DNA of 11,175 bases from Alistipes sp. (lineage in GTDB: Bacteria > Bacteroidota > Bacteroidia > Bacteroidales > Rikenellaceae), in contig JAFNUH010000071.1 of assembly GCA_017384185.1 (NCBI GenBank), positions 1 to 11,175 on the forward strand, read 5' to 3'. Made by a program: the position numbers and the translations under genes. The notes under the pieces are model-generated. The model did no database searches and was not told the origin of the DNA. It saw nothing but the letters and a program-made list of their open reading frames with translations. How positions within the stretch are numbered: the first letter of the stretch is position 1; each line of letters opens with the position of its first letter. Shown one piece after another: positions 1 through 5,578 of the stretch.

Positions 1-1
1 G

Positions 2-178
2 CAGGATGATAAGCGCCGCCAGAAGTCGTACTTCTTCCGTGAGGGCGCATCGTCGCCACATAAGGGTGGTGGTCAGCGACAGCCACAGGGTCGCACGCCG
101 CAGGGTCGCACGCAACAGCGTTCTGCGCAGTCAAGAAACGAAAAATATGTAAAACCTAATAAAAATTTTAAACGATGA
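2..178 (+). CDS. 3' end of an unidentified gene with a basic, Gln/Arg-rich tail
   Basis: This is an open frame entering from the left edge and ending at TGA 176-178; the last 58 residues are visible. They are rich in Arg, Lys, Gln, Gly and Ser, with a tandem QGRTP/QGRTQ unit, and end in a lysine- and asparagine-rich stretch (KYVKPNKNFKR). No catalytic domain falls inside the window, so the product cannot be named. Tails of this kind occur on several RNA-binding proteins (for example RNA helicases and pseudouridine synthases in Bacteroidetes), so nucleic-acid binding is only a guess. The stop overlaps the next ATG (ATGA at 175-178), so translation of the downstream lipoprotein may be coupled to it and the two may share a transcript. 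Confidence 0.7.
   Translation, partial: QDDKRRQKSYFFREGASSPHKGGGQRQPQGRTPQGRTQQRSAQSRNEKYVKPNKNFKR
86..113 (+). repeat. Two-copy tandem repeat (13 identical bases, period 15)
   Basis: CAGGGTCGCACGC occurs at 86-98 and again at 101-113. In the reading frame of the partial gene it encodes QGRT-P then QGRT-Q. It is the sort of short in-frame duplication expected in a disordered tail. Confidence 0.75.
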
Positions 179-1113
179 AAAAGATTCAGACTATATTCAA
201 GTCTATAATTCTCGCTGCGCTTCTCTTTGCGGTGGCTTGTGGCGGTAATCAGCAGAGCGAGAAGGCGAAGATTGATTACGACAAGCTCACATTTATGGAG
301 CTTATGGAGCAGGCTGGCGAGGAGCAGGTGCAGGCGTGGTACGATTGCGACTCTCGCATCGACGAGGACGAGGTTGCAGCACGTGGCAAGGAGCTCAAGG
401 CACAGAAGAAGCTCATCTGCTTCGACTTGGATGGTACGGTGACAAATCACCGCACGCCTATGATTCCCGAGAATAAGGCTGTGCTGGATAAGCTGATGGC
501 AAACCCTGAGTATAAGGTTATTATGGTTGGTGCGGGTAATGCACGCCGCATCTTCGACCAGATGGGTGGCTACGCTATCGACATCGTGGCAAACTACGGT
601 ATGCAGGAGGCTACGGTGGTAAATGGCGAGTTTGTTGAGGTGCGCAACGACCAGCGCACTCCCGACCGTGAGTTCTTCCTCAAGAATGCGCAGATTGTAC
701 GTGAGCGTTATGGCTTCACCGAGTACACGGGCGAGTCTGTGGAGTTCCACCCCGCAGGTATGGTTACGCTCGGTCTTCTTGGCTCAAAGGCTAAGACTGA
801 GGATAAGTTGGTTTTTGATCCCGACAAGTCTAAGCGTCGTGCTATTTATAAGGATGTGTGCGAGCTCTTCAAGGGTTATGCCGTATTTATCGGTGGCTCA
901 ACATCTTTCGACTTTACGGAGGTGCAGTACAACAAGTATGACGCTGTTATGAACTACGCTCACAAGCACGGCTACACTCGTGACCAGGTTATCTTCATCG
1001 GTGACGATTTCGGTGATGGTGGTGGCGACAGCCATATTCGTCTTGGTGGTATGGATTATATTCACATTACCGACTTTACTAAGTTGCCTGAGCGTATGTC
1101 ATTCCTCTATTAG
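175..1113 (+). CDS. Predicted lipoprotein with a HAD domain resembling eukaryotic-type phosphomannomutase
   Basis: 312 residues. Residues 1-21 form a short positively charged, hydrophobic leader ending FAVAC, so Cys22 is a likely lipidation site (the -3 residue is Ala, a slightly weak lipobox). A linker runs to about residue 78. Residues 79-312 form a HAD fold. Motif I is FDLDGTVT with Asp84 and Asp86; IMVGAGNARRIF (116-127) matches the PMM segment around VGGSDFEK; GGSTSFDF (240-247) is followed by Lys254; FIGDDF...GGGD (274-285) carries the late acidic, Mg-binding cluster. From memory this order and spacing match human PMM2 (family PF03332) better than generic Cof-type phosphatases. The two sugar-phosphate-binding arginines equivalent to PMM2 R134 and R141 appear as Thr185 and His192. 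A mutase role is therefore doubtful and a phosphatase is plausible. The HAD fold is firm; family placement is moderate; substrate and the envelope location are inference. Confidence 0.85.
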   Translation: MKKIQTIFKSIILAALLFAVACGGNQQSEKAKIDYDKLTFMELMEQAGEEQVQAWYDCDSRIDEDEVAARGKELKAQKKLICFDLDGTVTNHRTPMIPENKAVLDKLMANPEYKVIMVGAGNARRIFDQMGGYAIDIVANYGMQEATVVNGEFVEVRNDQRTPDREFFLKNAQIVRERYGFTEYTGESVEFHPAGMVTLGLLGSKAKTEDKLVFDPDKSKRRAIYKDVCELFKGYAVFIGGSTSFDFTEVQYNKYDAVMNYAHKHGYTRDQVIFIGDDFGDGGGDSHIRLGGMDYIHITDFTKLPERMSFLY

Positions 1114-1201
1114 AATCTTATCTGATTGGCTCTTTTGGCATCTGACTCGGCTTTGAAATAGCCTAATCATATAAATTCTAAGGGGATAAAATTCCGAAGT
1201 A

Positions 1202-1975
1202 ATGAAAAAAACACTATTCGTATTAGTTGCATTTTTTGCCTTTACTGCTTGCGCCCCTGCCGATGGATATAAGTTGGTGTGGGCGGATGAGTTTGATGTT
1301 GACGGTGCGCCCAACCCTGAAAATTGGACCTACGAGCTGATGCGTAAGGGTCAGGTCAACAACGAGGAGCAGGAGTATGTCAATAGCCTTGATAATGCGT
1401 GGGTTGAGGATGGTATTCTGCACGTCAAGGCGATAAAGGAGGGCGAGCGCATCACCTCGGCACGTATGATTACCCGTGGCAAGCAGTCGTGGCTCTACGG
1501 CAAGGTGGAGGCACGTATCAAACTCCCGAAGGGTAAGGGCGTGTGGCCCGCATTCTGGATGATGCCCGAGAAGAGTTCGTATGGCGGCTGGCCCAACAGC
1601 GGTGAGATAGATATTATGGAGTTTGTGGGTTATATGCCTGGCATCGTGCACGGTACGGTGCATACGGGTAAATATAACCATATGATTGGCACGCAGAAGG
1701 GTACTAACACCCCGTTAGAGTCGTGTAGCGACGAGTTTCATATCTACTCGCTGGAGTGGACAGCCGAGCACATAGATATCTCGGTTGATGGCAATGTATA
1801 TTTCAGTTTTGAGAACGATGGCGCTGGAGATACGGGTACGTGGCCATTCAACCACCCATTCTATATTATTCTTAATGTCGCCTTTGGTGGCGGCTGGGGC
1901 GGTGCCGAGGGTGTAGATTACTCTGTGCTGCCTTGCGATATGCAGGTTGATTGGGTACGCGTTTATCAGAAATAG
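1202..1975 (+). CDS. Glycoside hydrolase family 16 lipoprotein (laminarinase-like endo-beta-glucanase)
   Basis: 257 residues. MKKTLFVLVAFFAFTAC is a lipoprotein leader with the modified cysteine at 17, so the enzyme is probably membrane-anchored outside the cytoplasm. The domain starts almost at once (YKLVWADEFD, 23-32) and fills the rest of the protein, with no added carbohydrate-binding module. The GH16 signature EIDIME is intact at 135-140: Glu135 is the expected nucleophile, Asp137 the assisting acid and Glu140 the acid/base. The upstream segment VWPAFWMMP and the NSGEIDIMEFVG context are those of bacterial beta-1,3(4)-glucanases. The end WVRVYQK is the usual last strand. The likely reaction is retaining endo-hydrolysis of beta-1,3 or mixed-linkage glucan. 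It lies 88 bases after the HAD lipoprotein; there is no SusC/SusD pair in view, so this is not a visible polysaccharide utilisation locus. The exact polysaccharide cannot be told from sequence alone. Confidence 0.93.
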   Translation: MKKTLFVLVAFFAFTACAPADGYKLVWADEFDVDGAPNPENWTYELMRKGQVNNEEQEYVNSLDNAWVEDGILHVKAIKEGERITSARMITRGKQSWLYGKVEARIKLPKGKGVWPAFWMMPEKSSYGGWPNSGEIDIMEFVGYMPGIVHGTVHTGKYNHMIGTQKGTNTPLESCSDEFHIYSLEWTAEHIDISVDGNVYFSFENDGAGDTGTWPFNHPFYIILNVAFGGGWGGAEGVDYSVLPCDMQVDWVRVYQK

Positions 1976-1977
1976 AA

Positions 1978-2008
1978 ATTGTATAAAGTGAAATAATTGC
2001 TAACCTTG
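1978..2008 (+). promoter_or_regulatory. Possible Bacteroidetes promoter for the coiled-coil lipoprotein
   Basis: ATTG at 1978-1981 and TAACCTTG at 2001-2008 are separated by 19 bases. Each differs by one base from the Bacteroidetes consensus TTTG-N19-21-TAnnTTTG. Transcription would start near 2015, giving a leader of about 18 bases before the ATG at 2033. No ribosome-binding site is obvious. Confidence 0.4.
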
Positions 2009-2032
2009 TAGGAAACTTAAATAGTATTCAAT

Positions 2033-2878
2033 ATGAAAAAACTATTTTTATTCATCGTGTTGTCCACCTTAATGGTTGCTTGTGGCGTGAAAAAATCTGA
2101 ATATAACAAAATTCTAGCGCAAAGAGATTCTTTATTACTAACTGTAGATTCCCTAGTAAATGAAAACGAAGAGCTGAAAAATGGAGAGGAAAGATTAATG
2201 AATTATATAAAGTTGTATAATGAAAATAAAGACTATATACGCGCATTAGAGAAACTTAATAAGTTAAAAAAATATCACAAGGAATCCCCGATATTTGCAG
2301 AACATAAAAATTTGTTTTCAGAAATTGAGAGGAAGGCTCAAATAATGACAGATAGCATAGCTAAGGCTAAAAGAGATAGTATAAAGTTAGCAAGTATAAA
2401 CGAGTTGGGGCAATGGCATATAGGTGATTTTGTAAACGATTTTGACGAGCCTACGGGGAAGCATTTCGTGTATTCTGAATTTTACGGCACTTTCAGTAAT
2501 AGTGCTACAGCATCAAGTAAATTAAGGGTATATGTTCAATTTTTACATTACTCTTTTAGTGACCCATACGACTTTAGTGTAAAATTTCTATTTGATGAAT
2601 ATGATAATGGCACTTATGAAAAAGAGGAATGTACATCTATAAAAGTTGTCAATAAAGAATTACGAAAAGTCTATAAAGAGTATAGTGCTTCGCGTTATGA
2701 CTATTTAGTGGATAGTAATGGGGAAGCTTATTCTACAAAAGGTATTTTGTCGGAAGAAGGTGTGTATGAATTTGAAATGCGATTCAAATACGGCACGGTA
2801 TACCGATTCAATGTTGACACAAAATATATAAATAATGCTTTAGTAAAGGCTGGGTTAAAAAGAATAGAAGACTTATAA
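2033..2878 (+). CDS. Coiled-coil lipoprotein of unknown function
   Basis: 281 residues; I do not recognise a named family. The leader MKKLFLFIVLSTLMVAC puts a lipidated cysteine at 17. Residues about 22-120 are charged and heptad-like (RDSLLLTVDSLVNENEELK and, later, AKAKRDSIKLA), which predicts a long coiled coil. Residues about 125-275 look like a compact mixed or beta domain that begins WHIGDFVNDFDEPTG and GTFSNSA; I have a weak recollection of similar W...F..EFG.PTG/GTFSNSAT cores in uncharacterised Bacteroidetes proteins. The gene is far more A+T-rich than its neighbours (one 60-base line, 2221-2280, has 14 G/C, while 9301-9360 in dhaK has 37), suggesting later acquisition or relaxed constraint. 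Its stop overlaps the next gene's ATG by one base, so the two are probably cotranslated. A structural or scaffolding envelope role would fit the architecture, but that is inference. Confidence 0.85.
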   Translation: MKKLFLFIVLSTLMVACGVKKSEYNKILAQRDSLLLTVDSLVNENEELKNGEERLMNYIKLYNENKDYIRALEKLNKLKKYHKESPIFAEHKNLFSEIERKAQIMTDSIAKAKRDSIKLASINELGQWHIGDFVNDFDEPTGKHFVYSEFYGTFSNSATASSKLRVYVQFLHYSFSDPYDFSVKFLFDEYDNGTYEKEECTSIKVVNKELRKVYKEYSASRYDYLVDSNGEAYSTKGILSEEGVYEFEMRFKYGTVYRFNVDTKYINNALVKAGLKRIEDL

Positions 2879-3240
2879 TGATATGGCTCATACATCCTAG
2901 TCATAGAAAATTCATCAAATTACTTTGTGATAAACTTGGTGATGATGGATATGTTGTATTTACAAAGGATGATATTTTAGCATATAAAAGCCTTTGGGCT
3001 ACAACAATTAATTCTTCGGAAAGACATATGGGAATGTATAAGATTATAATACAAGCAGCAAATCGTCAATCCAAGGATGTTGAAATAAATTCAATAGTTG
3101 ATTTAGAAACAGTAAATGAGATAGAAACAGAACTGCGCAAGATAGAACTATGTAATCCCTTAATGACAATTGTGAATACAATATTTTATTTCCTCATACA
3201 GGTTTTATCGAAATATAAGAGAAAGAAACACTTATTTTAA
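2878..3240 (+). CDS. Small hypothetical protein with a possible C-terminal membrane anchor
   Basis: 120 residues, unrecognised. Its ATG (2878-2880) shares one base with the stop of the preceding lipoprotein (TAATG), which supports the start and implies coupled translation. There is no signal peptide. Residues 1-92 look soluble with mixed helix and strand (LCDKLGDDGYVVFTKDDIL; EINSIVDLETVNEIETELRK). Residues 94-110 (PLMTIVNTIFYFLIQVL) are hydrophobic and followed by a basic end KYKRKKHLF, which could make a tail anchor with the basic end in the cytoplasm; 17 residues is borderline for a full span. The same low G+C as its partner suggests that the two entered together. A terminator begins two bases after the stop. 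It is probably a real gene, given position, coupling and terminator, but the function is unknown. Confidence 0.65.
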   Translation: MIWLIHPSHRKFIKLLCDKLGDDGYVVFTKDDILAYKSLWATTINSSERHMGMYKIIIQAANRQSKDVEINSIVDLETVNEIETELRKIELCNPLMTIVNTIFYFLIQVLSKYKRKKHLF

Positions 3241-3241
3241 C

Positions 3242-3274
3242 AAAAAAGGCTGTCCAACACAGACAGCCTTTTTT
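3242..3274. terminator. Bidirectional intrinsic terminator between convergent genes
   Basis: The arms GGCTGTC (3248-3254) and GACAGCC (3262-3268) form a perfect 7-bp stem around a 7-base loop. Six A's stand before it (3242-3247) and six T's after it (3269-3274), so it works on both strands. It follows the stop of the 120-residue gene by one base on the plus strand and abuts the rimM stop on the minus strand. Confidence 0.93.
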
Positions 3275-3787
3275 CTATATCTCCAACAACCCTTCGGGAA
3301 GTATCATCTTCATCTTCTTGCGCTCGAAGTCTATGCGCACGATAAACTCCTCTGCGGCGGGAATCAATCGCTCACCATCGCCGAAGTCTATGCCCAGCAG
3401 CGGATTCATCTCGCTGTCGTAGAAGTCTGTAACCTCGCCACGCAGTTTGCCCACCTCGACGCTGAAGCCAATCAAATCCTCCATATAGAACTCGTCGTCA
3501 TCCTCATCCTCGGCAAGCTCCATATATAACTCCTTGCCTACCAGCTCCTCAGCACGACGCTGTGTGTCGAAATCGGCAAAACGTACGTTTGCACCCGAGA
3601 CACCACGGCGCTCAAACTCCTCGCAATAGAGAGGCACGGGCAGAGAGTCAATCTCCACAAAGAGAGCATCCTGCTCAGGGTCAAAATCCTCGGGTAGGGT
3701 GGTGTAGAGTGAGAGCGATACGCCTCCCGAACAGATATCTCCAAAGAGGCGACCCACACGAGCCACGGCGGTAAATCGGTTATCCAT
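3275..3787 (-). CDS. rimM: Ribosome maturation factor RimM
   Basis: 170 residues, the usual length for RimM, the 30S assembly factor that binds uS19 and helps 16S rRNA 3' domain maturation in the cytoplasm. Residues 1-91 are the N-terminal RimM barrel. An acidic linker (AEDEDDDE, 92-99) leads to a PRC-barrel at about 100-170. The second half is the clearest evidence: GEVTDFYDSEMNPLLGIDFG, then LIPAAEEFIVRID and the closing LPEGLLEI, very close to the standard RimM end LPEGLL. The N-terminal family motif, normally of the form G..HG.KGEV, is here GRLFGDICSGGV, so that half is divergent. It follows rpsP on the same strand, the classical pairing, but an intrinsic terminator sits in the 84-base gap, so expression probably depends on readthrough or an unseen promoter. 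trmD and rplS are not in view. Confidence 0.9.
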   Translation of the reverse strand: MDNRFTAVARVGRLFGDICSGGVSLSLYTTLPEDFDPEQDALFVEIDSLPVPLYCEEFERRGVSGANVRFADFDTQRRAEELVGKELYMELAEDEDDDEFYMEDLIGFSVEVGKLRGEVTDFYDSEMNPLLGIDFGDGERLIPAAEEFIVRIDFERKKMKMILPEGLLEI

Positions 3788-3816
3788 AATCAGCTCTTCG
3801 ATAAAAGTCAGTTTAC

Positions 3817-3846
3817 AAAAAAGGCTGCCAACAAATCTTGACAGCC
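3817..3846 (-). terminator. Intrinsic terminator between rpsP and rimM
   Basis: On the minus strand GGCTGTCAA (3846-3838) pairs with TTGGCAGCC (3831-3823), with one internal A-C mismatch and a 6-base loop, followed by six T's (3822-3817). It lies 25 bases after the rpsP stop and 29 before the rimM start. Its 5' plus-strand arm is almost the same sequence as that of the terminator at 3242. Confidence 0.82.
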
Positions 3847-3871
3847 CCGTGTGTTCCTAAGAAGCAGGGAA

Positions 3872-4387
3872 TTACTCTGCAGCCTCCTCAGTTGCCTCAG
3901 TCTCTGCAGCAGCAGCCTCAGCAGCGGCAGCAGCAACCTTAGCAGCGATAGCAGCAGCACGCTCCTCCTTAACCTTGGTCTCAGCAGCCAATGCAGCCTT
4001 CTCAGCAGCCTTAGCGTCTGTAGCGAGCTTGTTAACCTTAGCGGCAATCTTGCTCTCCTTCTCACCAAGCCACTTGTTGAACTTAGCCTCAGCGTCGCTC
4101 TCAGAGAAAGCGCCCTTAGCTACACCGCCCAACAGGTGCTTCTTGTACAAAACACCCTTGTACGAGAGAATTGCTCGACAAGTATCGGTAGGTTGTGCGC
4201 CCTTGAGTAACCAATCCAAAGCTCGCTCGAACTTAAGATCAATTGTAGCAGGATTCGTGTTGGGGTTATATACACCCAATTTCTCGATGAACTTACCATC
4301 ACGTGGCGCTCTGCTATCTGCGGCAACGATGTGGTAGATGGGAGCACCCTTCTTACCGTGACGTGCCAAACGAATTTTAACAGCCAT
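3872..4387 (-). CDS. rpsP: Small ribosomal subunit protein bS16 with Ala/Glu-rich C-terminal extension
   Basis: 171 residues, about twice the 82 of E. coli S16. The core is unmistakable: [42 protein letters not shown] (21-42), then [12 protein letters not shown] and the loop around GVLYKKHLL. It binds 16S rRNA in the 30S body and is needed for early assembly. After residue about 105 comes a helix-prone extension ([19 protein letters not shown]) that becomes almost pure Ala and Glu from about 128 onward and ends EATEEAAE. Long tails of this sort are known in Bacteroidetes S16; what they do is unclear. A consensus promoter lies upstream and the ATG follows an A+T-rich leader without a Shine-Dalgarno site, normal for the phylum. 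rimM lies downstream past a terminator. Confidence 0.97.
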   Translation of the reverse strand: MAVKIRLARHGKKGAPIYHIVAADSRAPRDGKFIEKLGVYNPNTNPATIDLKFERALDWLLKGAQPTDTCRAILSYKGVLYKKHLLGGVAKGAFSESDAEAKFNKWLGEKESKIAAKVNKLATDAKAAEKAALAAETKVKEERAAAIAAKVAAAAAEAAAAETEATEEAAE

Positions 4388-4422
4388 TTGCTATAAAATT
4401 TTTGTTAGTTAATAATAAACGC

Positions 4423-4444
4423 AAACCCTACACTTTCGGGGTTT
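4423..4444 (-). promoter_or_regulatory. Hairpin at the predicted 5' end of the rpsP mRNA
   Basis: On the minus strand AAACCC (4444-4439) and GGGTTT (4428-4423) can pair as a 6-bp stem with a 10-base loop. With the -7 element ending at 4452, transcription should start near 4445, so the hairpin would lie almost exactly at the 5' end of the message. It could stabilise the RNA or be an autoregulatory site; the role is inferred. Confidence 0.4.
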
Positions 4445-4451
4445 TCGGGCG

Positions 4452-4483
4452 CAAAGGTACGAAAAATAAATTCAAAATTCAAA
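4452..4483 (-). promoter_or_regulatory. rpsP promoter (Bacteroidetes TTTG / TAnnTTTG type)
   Basis: On the minus strand TTTG (4483-4480) and TACCTTTG (4459-4452) are separated by 20 bases, a full match to the TTTG-N19-21-TAnnTTTG consensus. The predicted leader to the rpsP ATG is about 57 bases. Confidence 0.8.
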
Positions 4484-4498
4484 ATTTGTAATTCAAAA
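4470..4498. repeat. Three ATTCAAA units around the rpsP promoter
   Basis: ATTCAAA occurs at 4470-4476, 4477-4483 and 4491-4497. The middle copy supplies the -33 element on the minus strand. The region is A+T-rich, so chance duplication is possible. Confidence 0.5.
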
Positions 4499-4514
4499 TC
4501 ATTGACTTATAGAT

Positions 4515-4547
4515 AAAAAAACTGCTCAACTTTTTGGGTTGAGCAGT
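4515..4547 (-). terminator. Intrinsic terminator of the membrane coiled-coil gene
   Basis: ACTGCTCAAC (4521-4530) and GTTGAGCAGT (4538-4547) form a perfect 10-bp stem with a 7-base loop. The A run at 4515-4520 reads as a T tract on the minus strand. It lies 20 bases past the stop of the gene at 4568-5497 and ahead of the rpsP promoter, so it insulates the two units. Confidence 0.92.
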
Positions 4548-4567
4548 CGTTATCGTTTTTTGTTGTG

Positions 4568-5497
4568 TTATTTCATCACAATCTGGTTTGTGCCTGCCAG
4601 GTGACCATCGACATAAATCTCTACGGTGTATGTTCCTGCGGTGAAGCCGTTGCCACTGACGTAGATACCTACGCCCAAGTCGCTACAATCGTAGTCCACC
4701 TCACGCACCTCTGAGTAAACCTTAGGCTCGCCCTCGAACATAAATGTTGCGGCGGCAGAGTTTGCGATAAGGTATCCCTCGGGTGATGTCACGCAGACAT
4801 ATACGGGGCGGTTGCCGGGTTCTGCCAAGTCGTTTGCCGAGAGGGCGAAATCGACATAGAGGCGCTCAGCCTTCTGTACACGTGTAATCTCCTTACCCTT
4901 GCCATTCAGCGGCTTGAGCGTAATGCTACGAGCACGGATTACGGCACCAGCACGTACCTTGTTTGTAAGCTCCTCGGCACGCTCCTCGGCCATCTCGGCA
5001 CGAAGCTTCTGTGTAGAAATCTGCTTCTTGTAGCTTACGTTCTCCTTGGTGAGCTTCTGGTTGATGTTGTTGAGTGAGTCAATCTGGCGGATGTAACCCT
5101 GCATAACGGTACGCAGTGTACCCACCTCCTTCTCGTATGCACGAATCTTAGCGTAGTTCAAGCGGCGCTCGTTCTTGAGCTGCTCCATAATCTGGTTTGC
5201 CTCCTCAAGACTTGCAGCGATTGAGTCGTTCTGAATCTTCAAATCGTCAAACGACACGATAAGGCTATCCAAATCGCCCTGAATCTTTGTGCGGTCCTCC
5301 TCCAGAAGGGCATACTCGGCAGCCTGCTGGCGGTGCATATTGAAATATACTACCGACAAGGCAACAAGGATAACTGCCAGGATGATGATTACGATGCGAT
5401 AGCCACGCACCGCTTTATTATCTACTTGCTGCTCCTCGTACTGGTCATAATCATCCTCATACTGAGCGTCGTCGTAGTCGTTATAATCTTCTCTCAT
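4568..5497 (-). CDS. Membrane-anchored coiled-coil protein of unknown function
   Basis: 309 residues with a clear four-part layout. Residues 1-30 are a very acidic, tyrosine-rich tail (MREDYNDYDDAQYEDDYDQ). Residues about 34-52 are a single transmembrane helix (RIVIIILAVILVALSVVYF). Residues about 57-183 are a long coiled coil, with heptads such as LEEANQIMEQLKNERR. Residues about 185-309 are a beta-rich domain with TLKPLNGKGKEITRV, VYVCVTSPEGYLIA and GTYTVEIYVDG. The charge pattern is ambiguous, but without a cleavable signal the acidic N-tail is probably cytoplasmic and the coiled coil and beta domain periplasmic. I know similar uncharacterised proteins in Bacteroidetes only as hypotheticals, sometimes mislabelled SMC-like because of the coiled coil. 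It has its own promoter and terminator, so it appears to be a single-gene unit. A cell-envelope structural role is plausible but unproven. Confidence 0.88.
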   Translation of the reverse strand: MREDYNDYDDAQYEDDYDQYEEQQVDNKAVRGYRIVIIILAVILVALSVVYFNMHRQQAAEYALLEEDRTKIQGDLDSLIVSFDDLKIQNDSIAASLEEANQIMEQLKNERRLNYAKIRAYEKEVGTLRTVMQGYIRQIDSLNNINQKLTKENVSYKKQISTQKLRAEMAEERAEELTNKVRAGAVIRARSITLKPLNGKGKEITRVQKAERLYVDFALSANDLAEPGNRPVYVCVTSPEGYLIANSAAATFMFEGEPKVYSEVREVDYDCSDLGVGIYVSGNGFTAGTYTVEIYVDGHLAGTNQIVMK

Positions 5498-5545
5498 AGT
5501 TGTGAGCTTTTTAGGTTTTACTTCTCTGTTAGGTTAATTTCAAGG

Positions 5546-5578
5546 CAAAGATAACTATTTTTTTATAAAACTATCCAA
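5546..5578 (-). promoter_or_regulatory. Promoter for the membrane coiled-coil gene
   Basis: TATCTTTG on the minus strand at 5553-5546 matches TAnnTTTG exactly. A TTG (5578-5576) stands 22 bases upstream as a weak -33 element, inside the last codons of the DUF3108 gene. The predicted start near 5539 leaves a leader of about 40 bases to the ATG at 5497. Confidence 0.65.

Noticed and set aside
73..750. 225-codon minus-strand frame opposite the HAD lipoprotein
   Set aside because: It overlaps two plus-strand genes with recognisable features and shows no motif of its own.
1124..1168. Possible hairpin between the HAD lipoprotein and the GH16 gene
   Set aside because: GATTGGC and GCC-T-AATC pair only with a bulge and a long loop, the inner GGCT/AGCC stem is 4 bp, and no T tract follows, so it is not a convincing terminator. 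No clear promoter was found there either.
1202..1975. Polysaccharide utilisation locus around the GH16 gene
   Set aside because: No SusC/SusD-like genes or linked regulator are present in the window.
3900..3965. GCAGCA-type runs suggesting a microsatellite or CRISPR-like repeat
   Set aside because: They are in-frame alanine and glutamate codons of rpsP with no spacer structure.
3851..4210. Ser/Leu-rich plus-strand frame opposite rpsP
   Set aside because: Its repeats come from reading the bS16 Ala/Glu tail codons backwards.
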